33,464 bases of DNA from BMS3ABIN03 sp964418885. GTDB lineage: Bacteria; Bacteroidota; Ignavibacteria; Ignavibacteriales; Ignavibacteriaceae. The stretch is from positions 1 to 33,464 of the forward strand of contig CAYQNW010000040.1 of assembly GCA_964418885.1 (NCBI GenBank), read 5' to 3'. Below, piece by piece: positions 7,691 through 16,866 of the stretch. Every line of letters starts with the position of its first letter. Position 1 is the stretch's first letter. A program made the translations under genes and the position numbers. The notes beneath the pieces are model-generated. The model was not told the DNA's origin. It did not search any database and worked only from the letters and a program-made list of their open reading frames with translations.

Positions 7691-10012
7691 TTGAAAAACC
7701 AAAACGAACATACCGCCAACATTTTCATACTTACCGGGGAATGGATGGACAGAAAGGGAAACAACGTTCTACGGTTCATTGGTACTTCTAAAGAATCGGG
7801 CGCCATTGAAGTGGTTATAACCAATAACAATCCCGTGTTCTTTGTACAAAGAAACATTGCGGATTTAAATTTGAATGTACCCTATACACGTAAAGAGGTT
7901 AAGCTGAAATCTTTTCACAAACAAGATGTCGATGCACTGTATTTTAATACGCAAGCCGATTTAAGAAAAGCAGCCGATATGCTTCATCAGAACGGAATTA
8001 CAACTTATGAATCCGATATCGATCCGGCTCGGAGATATTTAATGGAAAGATTTATAAATGCACAGATAAAAGTAACGGGCAGCAGTATAAAGAAGGGAAA
8101 GCTTACAAGTTTTACAAATCCTGCTCTTGAGCCAGGTGAAATTTCACCCGAATTTGTTGTCGCCTCCATCGATATCGAAACAGGTGCACACAGCGGGAGA
8201 TTATATTCTATTGCGATTCATGTAACCTCAAAGAAAAAAGAGATTAAGCAAGTCTTTATAGTAGATGAAGAAAAAAGTAAGCTTAACGATTTTATAGAAT
8301 CATTCCCTGATGAAAAAGAATTATTAATTCATTTCATAAAATGGTTCAATGAAATTGATCCTGATATAATTATAGGATGGCATGTAATAGGATTCGACCT
8401 GATGTTTCTCGAAAAGAAGTGCGAAGAACATCATATTCCATTTGATATTGCTAGAGGAAACGGAAGGGTTTCGTTACGTATAAGAAAGCCAAGAGGTTAC
8501 TTTGCCTCGATAACTGGCAGAGTTGTAATTGACGGACCACCAGCACTCAGATCATCATTTTTTACATTTGAAGATTACCGGCTCGAAACCGTTGCCCAGG
8601 AATTATTAGCCGAGGGAAAGACTATCTCACAAGATCATGATAAAGTTGAGGAAATTGACCGGCTTTTCAACGAAGATAAAAATTCATTAGCAGAATATAA
8701 TCTTAACGATGCACTGCTGGTTACTAACATTTTCAGAAAATCAGCCCTAATTGAGTTATCAACACGAAGATCACAACTATCCGGATTATTAATGGATCAG
8801 CTAGGCATGATGACACTCGCTTTTGATCACTTTCTTCTACCACGAATGCATAGGGAAGGATACGTTGCACCGAATATAAAAGATCTTGAAACAACTGATC
8901 ATGCAGCCGGTGGTTATGTAATGGACCCCAAACCAGGAATTTATAGTGATATTGTAATTCTAGATTTTAAGAGTCTGTACCCCACGATAATTCAAACTTT
9001 TAAAATTGATCCTTTATCGAGATTACTTTCTGATAAGGATACTATTGAAACTCTGAACGGTTATAAATTCTCTTCGACAAATCATTTTCTTCCTGACTTC
9101 ATAACACAACTAATGGAACAGCGTGCCCTGGCAAAAAAGATAAGGGACAAGCAGCTTTCCCAAGCAATAAAAATCTTAATGAATAGCTTTTATGGCGTAA
9201 TGGGATCATTTGGGTGCCGGTTTTATCATCCTCATCTTCCAACAGCAATAACAGGTACAGGACACAAGTTATTGCTTGGCAGTAAAGATTATCTTGCAAA
9301 GAACGGATACGAAGTTGTATATGGTGATACGGATTCATTATTCATAAAGCTAAATGAGGGTGAGGGAAATGATGTCGAAAAACATGGACAACGTTTAGCC
9401 AAACTTTTAAATGATTACTGGAGTGAGAAAATAAAGAAAGAGTATGGATTGATATCCTATCTTGAACTTGAATATGAAAAATATTATAAAAAGTTTATCA
9501 TTACTCCTGCAAGAGGAAGTGAAACCGGCGCAAAAAAAAGATATGCCGGATTGTTAGTAGAAAACGGGAATGAAAATTTGGAGTTTGTTGGAATGGAATT
9601 CGTCCGCTCCGATTGGACAAAGCTTGCAAAGGATTTCCAGGTTGAATTATACAATAAAGTCTTTCATAATGAAGAAGTTGAAAACTGGATAAGAGCACTT
9701 GTTAATAAAGTTAAGAACGGGGAGTTCGATGACAAATTGGTTTACAGGAAACGATTGAGAAAAGATGTTGAAGAGTATACGAAGAATATTCCACAACATG
9801 TTAAGGCGGCAAGAATGTTGGGTGAAACCAGCGGAACAGTTTATTATGTTATTACCAAACGAGGTCCGATTCCCATAGAACTAAAACACAACGATATCGA
9901 TTACGAACATTATATAGAAAAGCAACTTAAACCTGTTGCTGATTCGGTTTTATCATTACTTGGTATTTCATTCGATTCTATCGTACAATCAGATCAGCTA
10001 AGTTTTTTCTAA
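7691..10012 (+). CDS. polB: DNA polymerase II (family B), with 3'-5' exonuclease
   Basis: With 773 residues it is close to the 783 of E. coli Pol II, the accessory polymerase for damage bypass and restart. Exonuclease motifs are present: Exo I D161 and E163 (SIDIETG), Exo II DPDIIIGWHVIGFD, and Exo III YNLNDALL. The segment FFTFEDYRLETVAQELL is characteristic of the Pol II branch. Polymerase motif A is DFKSLYPTII from residue 425, motif B is KILMNSFYG at 494-502, and motif C is YGDTDS at 544-549. The AKKRYAG thumb motif follows. All catalytic residues I checked are present, so it should be active in both polymerisation and proofreading. The start is TTG, 12 nt after the transaminase stop, with no strong ribosome site. 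The C-terminal QLSFF resembles a beta-clamp-binding peptide. Confidence 0.95.
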   Translation: MKNQNEHTANIFILTGEWMDRKGNNVLRFIGTSKESGAIEVVITNNNPVFFVQRNIADLNLNVPYTRKEVKLKSFHKQDVDALYFNTQADLRKAADMLHQNGITTYESDIDPARRYLMERFINAQIKVTGSSIKKGKLTSFTNPALEPGEISPEFVVASIDIETGAHSGRLYSIAIHVTSKKKEIKQVFIVDEEKSKLNDFIESFPDEKELLIHFIKWFNEIDPDIIIGWHVIGFDLMFLEKKCEEHHIPFDIARGNGRVSLRIRKPRGYFASITGRVVIDGPPALRSSFFTFEDYRLETVAQELLAEGKTISQDHDKVEEIDRLFNEDKNSLAEYNLNDALLVTNIFRKSALIELSTRRSQLSGLLMDQLGMMTLAFDHFLLPRMHREGYVAPNIKDLETTDHAAGGYVMDPKPGIYSDIVILDFKSLYPTIIQTFKIDPLSRLLSDKDTIETLNGYKFSSTNHFLPDFITQLMEQRALAKKIRDKQLSQAIKILMNSFYGVMGSFGCRFYHPHLPTAITGTGHKLLLGSKDYLAKNGYEVVYGDTDSLFIKLNEGEGNDVEKHGQRLAKLLNDYWSEKIKKEYGLISYLELEYEKYYKKFIITPARGSETGAKKRYAGLLVENGNENLEFVGMEFVRSDWTKLAKDFQVELYNKVFHNEEVENWIRALVNKVKNGEFDDKLVYRKRLRKDVEEYTKNIPQHVKAARMLGETSGTVYYVITKRGPIPIELKHNDIDYEHYIEKQLKPVADSVLSLLGISFDSIVQSDQLSFF

Positions 10013-10062
10013 TATTATGATCACCATTTCTCTTTTTTATTAAACCCGAAAGGAATTAAAAA

Positions 10063-11463
10063 TTGAATATACAATTTATCGGTGCAGCAAGAACAGTTAC
10101 AGGCTCACAACATCTACTGTTTATTAACGGAAAGAAAATTTTACTAGAATGTGGTCTTTTCCAGGGACACAGAAAAGATACTTACGAGAGAAACAAAAAC
10201 TTCAAGTATAATCCTGCTGAAATCGATTTGATGATCTTATCCCATGCTCATATAGATCATAGCGGCAACATTCCAAATTTAGTTAAAAACGGTTACGACG
10301 GACCGATATACACAACAAATGCAACTGTAGATCTTTGCCAGATAATGCTCCGGGATTCTGCTCACCTGCAGGAAAGAGACATCGAATGGGTTAATAAAAA
10401 AAGAAAGAAGAAAAATCAGGAGCCTATGGAACCGCTATACTCGTTTGAAGATGTTGAAAAGGCAATGGAACAGTTCATCGGTGTTCAATATAACCGAAGA
10501 ATTAATATTTCTCCTGGAGTTACGGTTATATTTCAGGATGCCGGACATATACTTGGATCATCAAGTATACTTTTAGAGCTAGAAGAAAACGAAGGAAGAA
10601 AAATAAGATTTGGATTTACAGGAGATATCGGTCGCCCGGTGATGCCGGTGATCCGTACACCTGATCAACTGCGCGACCTTGATGCAATAGTTATGGAAAG
10701 CACATACGGCAACAGACTTCACACTCCTTCAGAAGAGGTGGAAGAAGAGCTTGCAGAAGTGGTTCGTACCTGCTTTGATGATGGTGGAAAAATAATTATT
10801 CCTTCTTTCGCTGTTGGCAGAACACAGTTACTAGTTTATATGCTGCATAAACTATTTGATCAGAACAGAATTCCTGAAATTCCAATTTATGTAGATAGTC
10901 CTCTTGCTGTGAATGCAACAAATGTATTTCGCGCACATCCTGAATGCTTCGACAGGGAAACTTACCGTGTCTTTCTTCAAAACGGAGAAGACCCTTTCGG
11001 GTTCAAACGATTAACTTATACTCATACAGTAGAAGAATCAAAAGCACTGAATGAGATGAATGAACCAATGATAATCATATCTGCCTCGGGTATGGCCGAA
11101 GGTGGCAGAATTTTGCATCATCTTGCAAATAATGTCGGTAATTCAAAAAATCTGGTTCTTTTCGTAGGATATGCGGCTGAAAACACGCTGGCACGAAAAA
11201 TTATGGATGGAGAAAAGGTAGTGAACATTTTCGGTGAAAAATACGTTATTAATTGTAAAGTAAAGAAAATGGATTATTTTAGCGGGCACGCGGATCAGGG
11301 AGAATTAATCGATTACCTGCGTCTAAATCCTAAAAACAGGTTGAAAAACATCTTTTTAGTACATGGTGAAGAATCCGAAGCAAAGCCTCTTCAGGAAAAA
11401 CTATTACAGGAAGGGTATAGTAATGTACACTTCCCTGCTTCGGGTGAAAAGTATGAGATATAA
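10063..11463 (+). CDS. Metallo-beta-lactamase-fold beta-CASP ribonuclease, YSH1/COG1236 type
   Basis: The 466-residue cytosolic protein belongs to the beta-CASP branch of the metallo-beta-lactamase fold, which acts on RNA (CPSF73/YSH1-like). Zinc ligands lie in HAHIDH at 61-66. Further motifs are DAGHILGSSS, FTGDIG, the beta-CASP acidic residue E212 in MESTYGNR, SASGMAEGG from residue 340, and SGHADQ at 407-412. Length and motif order fit the full two-domain enzyme with no truncation. The start is TTG, with AAAGGAA at 10049-10055 about 8 nt before it. It lies 50 nt past polB and 148 nt before the sigma factor, in a run of information-processing genes. The exact RNA substrate is unknown. This is not an antibiotic-resistance beta-lactamase. 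Confidence 0.92.
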   Translation: MNIQFIGAARTVTGSQHLLFINGKKILLECGLFQGHRKDTYERNKNFKYNPAEIDLMILSHAHIDHSGNIPNLVKNGYDGPIYTTNATVDLCQIMLRDSAHLQERDIEWVNKKRKKKNQEPMEPLYSFEDVEKAMEQFIGVQYNRRINISPGVTVIFQDAGHILGSSSILLELEENEGRKIRFGFTGDIGRPVMPVIRTPDQLRDLDAIVMESTYGNRLHTPSEEVEEELAEVVRTCFDDGGKIIIPSFAVGRTQLLVYMLHKLFDQNRIPEIPIYVDSPLAVNATNVFRAHPECFDRETYRVFLQNGEDPFGFKRLTYTHTVEESKALNEMNEPMIIISASGMAEGGRILHHLANNVGNSKNLVLFVGYAAENTLARKIMDGEKVVNIFGEKYVINCKVKKMDYFSGHADQGELIDYLRLNPKNRLKNIFLVHGEESEAKPLQEKLLQEGYSNVHFPASGEKYEI

Positions 11464-11502
11464 TTGTATAATAGGACACATTTTTCTCTTACTTACAATA
11501 AA

Positions 11503-11510
11503 TAATTTTG
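11503..11510 (+). promoter_or_regulatory. Possible -7 promoter element (TAATTTTG) before the sigma factor
   Basis: TAATTTTG fits the Bacteroidota -7 consensus TAnnTTTG and lies about 100 nt upstream of the sigma-factor start. No clear -33 TTG is seen at the right distance, so this is only a candidate. Confidence 0.25.
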
Positions 11511-11611
11511 TTATATTTTACAGTTTGAATCTTGATGTTCTGGAAATTCTACTCAAATAATAATTTCTTAAATAAGATATCCATTAACCTTCAAAAAAAG
11601 GGAGTGTTTGT

Positions 11612-12472
11612 TTGAAGATAACAAAACAATTCACCAACCGTGAATCAAAATCTTTAGATCAGTATTTGCAGGAAATTGGCAAAGTTGATCTATTAACTCC
11701 TGACCAAGAAATCGATCTTGCTATCAAGATAAAGAAGGGTGATGAATTAGCCAAGGAAAAATTAGTAAAGGCAAACCTGAGATTTGTAGTCTCTGTTGCA
11801 AAACAATTTCAAAACCAGGGCTTATCACTCGGAGACCTCATTAACGAGGGAAATATCGGCTTGATAAAAGCAGCTCAAAGATTCGATGAAACGAGAGGAT
11901 TTAAGTTTATCTCTTATGCAGTATGGTGGGTAAGACAGTCCATTATGCAGGCAATTGCAGATCAATCAAGGGTGGTACGTTTGCCACTAAACAGGGTGGG
12001 TAATCTCACCAAGATAAGCAAAGCCTACAGGGATCTCGAACAGGAATACGAAAGAAAACCTACCACTGAAGAGCTGGCAAAAATTCTTGATATGACCACG
12101 GATGAAGTAGCTTATGCGCTTCAGATCTCCGGTCGTCATGTTTCGATGGATGCACCATTAAAAGCGGGTGATGAAAACAAAAACAGCCTGATCGATGTTT
12201 TACCAAACGATCAGCAGCCGTTACCGGATAAAGAGCTCCTGAAAGAATCTCTTAAGAATGAAGTGGCAAATGTGCTTTCGTCTCTTACCGAAAGAGAAGC
12301 TGAAGTTATTAAGCTATATTTCGGAATCGAAGGCGATCATTCTGCGACACTTGAAGAAATTGGTGAGAGATTCAATCTTACAAGAGAACGTGTAAGACAA
12401 ATAAAAGAAAAAGCTTTAAGAAACCTGAGACATTCCAAAAGAAGCTTCAAGCTTAAATCTTATCTCGGCTAA
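11612..12472 (+). CDS. rpoD: Primary RNA polymerase sigma factor (sigma-70/RpoD type)
   Basis: The 286-residue protein is the short primary sigma seen in the Bacteroidota/Chlorobiota group, without the long acidic region 1.1. Region 1.2 starts near residue 12 (SLDQYLQEIGKVDLLT). Region 2 spans about 52-122, with the core-binding and -10-binding segments NLRFVVSVAKQF, DLINEGNIGL and FKFISYAVWWVRQSI. Region 3 is about 130-205. Region 4 ends with LEEIGERFNLTRERVRQIKEKAL, the -35-binding helix-turn-helix. It starts at TTG, with AAGGGAG ending at 11604, about 7 nt before it. A strong terminator at 12501-12528 ends the transcript. The organism's -10/-7 preference probably differs from E. coli, as elsewhere in the group (inference). 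Confidence 0.95.
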   Translation: MKITKQFTNRESKSLDQYLQEIGKVDLLTPDQEIDLAIKIKKGDELAKEKLVKANLRFVVSVAKQFQNQGLSLGDLINEGNIGLIKAAQRFDETRGFKFISYAVWWVRQSIMQAIADQSRVVRLPLNRVGNLTKISKAYRDLEQEYERKPTTEELAKILDMTTDEVAYALQISGRHVSMDAPLKAGDENKNSLIDVLPNDQQPLPDKELLKESLKNEVANVLSSLTEREAEVIKLYFGIEGDHSATLEEIGERFNLTRERVRQIKEKALRNLRHSKRSFKLKSYLG

Positions 12473-12500
12473 TTTTATAAGCCGAATCAAAAAATAATTG

Positions 12501-12528
12501 AAAGCCGGGTTTTGACCTGGCTTTTTTT
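12501..12528 (+). terminator. Rho-independent terminator after rpoD
   Basis: AAAGCCGGGT (12501-12510) pairs with ACCTGGCTTT with one G-T wobble around a TTTG loop, followed by a run of T. It lies between the convergent sigma-factor and M1-peptidase genes and may also slow transcription from the other side. Confidence 0.9.
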
Positions 12529-12548
12529 ATTTGTGAACACCCACCTTA

Positions 12549-14435
12549 CTAAAAGACCACTTTATTGTTCGATGGATCATAATCAGGAATTTTATCGGTG
12601 ATGATCTTTGCTGATAAAATTTTCTTCTGATCATTTACAGGAACAACAAATTTTCTATTCCCGTACCTCCAGATACCTGTGCTTTCAGTGACTGTATCTT
12701 TTGTTCCATCAACATAAGAAATTGAAACTTCTACCGGAACAGGCTGGGTTCCTATCAATTTCACTACAAGTTTGCCGACATCATTTTTTTCTAATCCAAG
12801 ATCACAATAACTGAAATCATAAAACCAGGGATTCCAGAACCAGCTAAGATCTTCCTTGGCAACATCGTTAAATGTAAAAAAGAAATCGTACGGCAAAGGA
12901 TGCTTGCCATGCCAGCGATTTATGAATTCACTCAGCGCTTTTTTAAATAGTGCATCGCCAAGTAAACTTTGCAAGGAAACATAAGCGAAAAATGCTCTTC
13001 CGTAAATTGTGGCAGTGAGTGAATATCCTTTAATAAACCTGGAAGGAATCATTAGCGGCAGATCGTTCTCTTCTCCCTGAACAGGTCTATACCTCCAGTA
13101 TGTTGAAACATAATGATTGTAGCTCGAATCAATCTGTGGAGGAAAATCTTTTGGGAAAAATGTTGCCCAGCCTTCATCCATCCATCCGTACTTTCTTTCA
13201 TTTATACCCATATAAAACGGAAAATATGTGTGAGCAATTTCGTGAAAAAGTAATTCAAAGGTTCCTGATCTTCTTTCCGGGGCTCCATCATCAGTCATCA
13301 TCGGAGATTCCATTCCACCGCCTCTTCTCCCATTACAAAACGAAGTTATATGTGAATATGGAAATGACACGCCGGGCAAATGATAAGAAAGCAACTCAAC
13401 AACCATCTTAGAAAATTCCGCACCCTCATTATAATTTTTATCGTCTTTTCTATAAAGAACATCGGCAAAAGTTCTCCTGCCCGTCATACTATCGACAACA
13501 ACACCAATACCATCCCAGAGGTAATCTTTAACACAAGCAAATGTAAAATCCGATACATTTTTTGCTTTGTACTTCCATGTATTCCAGCCTTCCTTTGTTA
13601 TGTTTTCTTTTTCAAGATCATCAGGTGTAATGATTCTCACTACTTCATCGGATTTAAGAGCCAACAAATATCTGTTATATATTTCCTCATCCAGTATTTC
13701 CTTCCCATTCAGCATTTCACCGGTACCACGAATTAAATAATTTTCCGGGACAGTGATTTCTACATCATAATTATTAAAATCATTATAGAACTCAACGCTG
13801 CCTGTATATTCCGTACGATCCCATCCATCAACATCATCATATACTGCAACCTGGGGATACCAGTACGAAACCATTATTCCCCCCTCACGATATTTTCCCA
13901 TTCTTACTGTAATGGTATCCGGCAGAGTAAAGCTCCACTTCATTTCTATTTTCAAATCTGACTTTGGCGGCAGGGATTCCGGAAGCTTAACAATAAAATT
14001 TGTATATGTTCTATCTCCTGCGGTGTCCGGATCAAGTTCCTGATCATTAATAGTAAGTTTCTCAATGTTTGTTCCATTATGCAAGTCGGTATCCCGCCAT
14101 CCCCAATCACGTGCAATTCCTCTTTTATAAAAATCCTGATACAATCTCAATACAATATTTCCTAAAGTATCGGGACTATTGTTATAATAAATAATACTGC
14201 CTTCACCCGAAACCAGGTTTGTCCCGGGATCTAATTTTACTTTTAAAGTATAATCACTGCTGTTTTGCCAGTAACCCGGACCTGGTTTTCCATCCCAGGT
14301 ACGTGTATCTCCGTTATAGATTTTTTGAAACTGAGGAGGCACATAGATTCCTGTATTTTGAGCACTCAGATACGTGGTGGAAAAGAAAATAATTATTAGC
14401 GGAAGGATAATTTTATTACACATTATTTTACCCAT
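12549..14435 (-). CDS. Exported M1-family (gluzincin) metallopeptidase
   Basis: The 628-residue protein carries an N-terminal signal peptide (ILPLIIIFFSTTYLSAQ). The zinc site is complete: HEIAH at 398-402 and the third ligand E421 in WMDEGWA, at the H+19 spacing of the M1 family. The substrate-amine motif usually written GAMEN appears as GGGMESP at 373-379, so E377 is kept. The N-terminal 200 residues should be the M1 beta-saddle. A C-terminal beta domain follows, rather than the long helical domain of PepN, which accounts for the shorter length. It would trim peptides in the periplasm or at the surface. Met5 is an alternative start; neither Met has a good ribosome site. It is convergent with rpoD and divergent from the DUF5916 gene. 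Confidence 0.9.
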   Translation of the reverse strand: MGKIMCNKIILPLIIIFFSTTYLSAQNTGIYVPPQFQKIYNGDTRTWDGKPGPGYWQNSSDYTLKVKLDPGTNLVSGEGSIIYYNNSPDTLGNIVLRLYQDFYKRGIARDWGWRDTDLHNGTNIEKLTINDQELDPDTAGDRTYTNFIVKLPESLPPKSDLKIEMKWSFTLPDTITVRMGKYREGGIMVSYWYPQVAVYDDVDGWDRTEYTGSVEFYNDFNNYDVEITVPENYLIRGTGEMLNGKEILDEEIYNRYLLALKSDEVVRIITPDDLEKENITKEGWNTWKYKAKNVSDFTFACVKDYLWDGIGVVVDSMTGRRTFADVLYRKDDKNYNEGAEFSKMVVELLSYHLPGVSFPYSHITSFCNGRRGGGMESPMMTDDGAPERRSGTFELLFHEIAHTYFPFYMGINERKYGWMDEGWATFFPKDFPPQIDSSYNHYVSTYWRYRPVQGEENDLPLMIPSRFIKGYSLTATIYGRAFFAYVSLQSLLGDALFKKALSEFINRWHGKHPLPYDFFFTFNDVAKEDLSWFWNPWFYDFSYCDLGLEKNDVGKLVVKLIGTQPVPVEVSISYVDGTKDTVTESTGIWRYGNRKFVVPVNDQKKILSAKIITDKIPDYDPSNNKVVF

Positions 14436-14682
14436 ACGATAATTGAAGAACTTGTGGGCTTGTCTTCCGAATTTGAAGACTGTAGCTAAACTAAAATAAT
14501 TAATATGCTATGTTTATCAAAAAACTATTGATCTTTGCCAACTAGAGTCACAGCTTAATACATTATTTTTATCCGCAAATATTTGTCACCCATGAAAAGA
14601 ATAAACCGATTGTCATTCAACTGATCAAAAATCCTTCATTACTTTATATTTTAAAAAGTGAATATCATGTTTTAAGACAAAT

Positions 14683-16863
14683 ATGAAAACAACTCTACTA
14701 ACCTTAATTATTTCGATCAGTGTGCTCGCACTACCATCTAACGATCCTGAGAAAAAATTTATACTAAAGAAAACGAACACTGAAATAATTATTGATGGGG
14801 TTATCGATCCCGCCTGGGATTTAGCCGATTCAACCTCGGATTTTTTTCAGCTTTCTCCATACTATAACCAGGAACCAACTTATCCTACAACCGTTAAAGT
14901 TCTCACAGCAGAAGATGCATTGTATTGTTTATTTATATGTAAAGAAGACGTAAAAAAGCTTCAGGCAAGCTCCGGTTTGCTGGATGAATTTACAGGTGAT
15001 GGTGTTTCTATTATGCTTGATACTTTTAACGATAAACAAACTGCATATAAGTTCGTTGTTAATGCATCCGGTGTTAGAATGGATTGCCGTTTGCTTGATG
15101 ATGCACGTAACAGGGATTACAGCTGGGACGGAATATGGTCGGGAACTTCTAAAATTTATAATTGGGGATATATTGTTGAAATAATGATACCTTACAGATC
15201 AATCAAGTACAATAAAGAACTAAGCGAATGGGGATTAGACTTCGACAGGTGGATGCCATTTAATGGTGAAGATCTTTACTGGTGCAAATACGAAGAAAAT
15301 GAAGGACAAAGAATATCAAAATTCGGTAAGCTGGTATTTGAAGATTTTAAACCGACAGTTACGGGATTAAATCTTGAAATTTATCCTGTTGGTATTGCTA
15401 AAGCAGATTATCTTGGTAATGAAAAATATGATGTCGATCCTGATCTTGGTTTGGATATATTTTATAATCCATCACAAAAACTAACATTTCAACTAACCGC
15501 TAATCCCGACTTTGCCCAGATAGAAGCTGATCCGTTCGATTTCAATATTTCACGATACGAATCTTACTTTTCGGAAAGAAGACCTTTCTTCACCGAAGGT
15601 AACGAGGTTTTTATGCCATCGGGCAGACAAACAAATACCGGTTTTTACAGACCGTTAGAGCTTTTCTATTCAAGAAGAATCGGAAAACTTTTGCCGGATG
15701 GACAAACTGTACCATTATTAATGGGAACCAAAGCTTTCGGAAGAATTGATGATTGGGAATACGGTGGTTTTGTTGCGTTAACAAATAAAGTTAATTATAA
15801 AGACGATGATGAAAACTTAACTGAACCCGGGGCAGTTTTCGGTTCGGGAAGAATTAAAAAACAGATATTCGGTAATTCGTCAGTAGGAATGCTGTTTGTT
15901 GGAAAGCAAACGACTGATAATACTTATGGTGTAATTGATATAGACGGCGCATTGAGAGAATCGAACTGGCAGCTTGCTTACCAGCTTGCAAGATCAATCG
16001 AAGACTCCCGGGGTGACTTTGCAGGCTCTGCAGGATTTACGTTAATTAATGATAACTGGTTATCTTTTGCGAGAATTAGAGCAATCGGAAAAAATTTTGA
16101 TGTGCAACAAGTTGGTTTTGTACCCTGGCAGGGGACTGCAGAATTTGTTTCTATAAATGGACCGGTTTGGCGTTATGATGAAGGATATATCCGGCAGATT
16201 CTTTTTTATACGGGTCCGATACTTAATTACGAGGATACAGATCTTTTTACTGACTACGGCTGGCTCGTAGGATTCAATATGCAATTACGCGATAATTGGG
16301 GATATGAGATTAATTCATCTTACACAAAAAGTAAAGACGATAGCATTAAGTATAACTATTATGATATTACACTCAGTTCCTGGTATAACATTTCTGCAAA
16401 GTGGAGCGGTAATCTTTATGGTGGTTATACAAAAACCTATAATTTTTCAAGAGAATTTCTTGCTTTCTATTCGTGGCTCGGTGCTTACATCAGCTGGGAT
16501 GCTTTCGATTTTCTGGAGTTAGGAACCTCTTACGATATGTTCATTGAAGGAAATCCTGAAGGGAATGTGGAAGCGATAACTTACAATGCAAGACCTTACT
16601 TTTCTTTAACACCTGTAAATAATCTAAACTTCAGAATGTATGTTGACAATGTGTTTTCAAGCGAGTCACAAAAATTAGAAAGCTTAATTGTTGGGTTACT
16701 TTTTTCTTACAACTTTTTACCAAAAAGCTGGATATACTTTGCAGTAAATGATTTTAGGAATAGAAGCGATGAGTTCGATACAAATGGCAATCTTTTACCA
16801 CGAAGATTACATGTTACAAATAGAGCAGCTGTTCTGAAGGTTAAATATCTTTATTATTTCTGA
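14683..16863 (+). CDS. CBM9-like/DUF5916 outer-membrane protein
   Basis: The 726-residue protein starts with a signal peptide (MKTTLLTLIISISVLALPS). Residues of about 25-220 form a carbohydrate-binding-family-9-like sandwich (IIIDGVIDPAWDLAD ... DGVSIMLDTF ... VEIMIPYRSI). The remainder matches DUF5916, a predicted outer-membrane barrel, with the hallmark LTFQLTANPDFAQIEADP and SYFSERRPFFTEGNEVF. It ends YLYYF, a terminal aromatic residue typical of barrels. Function in the family is not established; linkage of binding domain and barrel suggests handling of a polymer or peptide at the outer membrane (inference). It is a single gene, divergent from the M1 peptidase over 247 nt that should hold both promoters, and its stop is only 3 nt from the stop of the convergent TraB gene. 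Confidence 0.88.
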   Translation: MKTTLLTLIISISVLALPSNDPEKKFILKKTNTEIIIDGVIDPAWDLADSTSDFFQLSPYYNQEPTYPTTVKVLTAEDALYCLFICKEDVKKLQASSGLLDEFTGDGVSIMLDTFNDKQTAYKFVVNASGVRMDCRLLDDARNRDYSWDGIWSGTSKIYNWGYIVEIMIPYRSIKYNKELSEWGLDFDRWMPFNGEDLYWCKYEENEGQRISKFGKLVFEDFKPTVTGLNLEIYPVGIAKADYLGNEKYDVDPDLGLDIFYNPSQKLTFQLTANPDFAQIEADPFDFNISRYESYFSERRPFFTEGNEVFMPSGRQTNTGFYRPLELFYSRRIGKLLPDGQTVPLLMGTKAFGRIDDWEYGGFVALTNKVNYKDDDENLTEPGAVFGSGRIKKQIFGNSSVGMLFVGKQTTDNTYGVIDIDGALRESNWQLAYQLARSIEDSRGDFAGSAGFTLINDNWLSFARIRAIGKNFDVQQVGFVPWQGTAEFVSINGPVWRYDEGYIRQILFYTGPILNYEDTDLFTDYGWLVGFNMQLRDNWGYEINSSYTKSKDDSIKYNYYDITLSSWYNISAKWSGNLYGGYTKTYNFSREFLAFYSWLGAYISWDAFDFLELGTSYDMFIEGNPEGNVEAITYNARPYFSLTPVNNLNFRMYVDNVFSSESQKLESLIVGLLFSYNFLPKSWIYFAVNDFRNRSDEFDTNGNLLPRRLHVTNRAAVLKVKYLYYF

Positions 16864-16866
16864 TCA

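Noticed and set aside
7432..7857. 141-residue minus-strand reading frame across the dat/polB junction
   Set aside because: It is antisense to two conserved genes and its protein looks like no family.
7691..10012. Phage or plasmid DNA polymerase marking a mobile element
   Set aside because: It has the full Pol II length and motifs and housekeeping neighbours, and there are no phage, integrase or transposase genes nearby.
10063..11463. Beta-lactamase (antibiotic resistance)
   Set aside because: The beta-CASP motifs E212, SASGM and SGHAD, and the 466-residue length, identify an RNA-processing enzyme.
13380..13736. 118-residue plus-strand reading frame inside the M1 peptidase gene
   Set aside because: It is antisense to a clear coding gene with intact catalytic motifs, and has no ribosome site or recognisable domain.
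14436..14682. Regulatory hairpin GTCTTC/GAAGAC at 14462-14480
   Set aside because: It is a 6-bp stem in AT-rich DNA without any other support and is likely chance. The gap probably holds the two divergent promoters, which I could not place.
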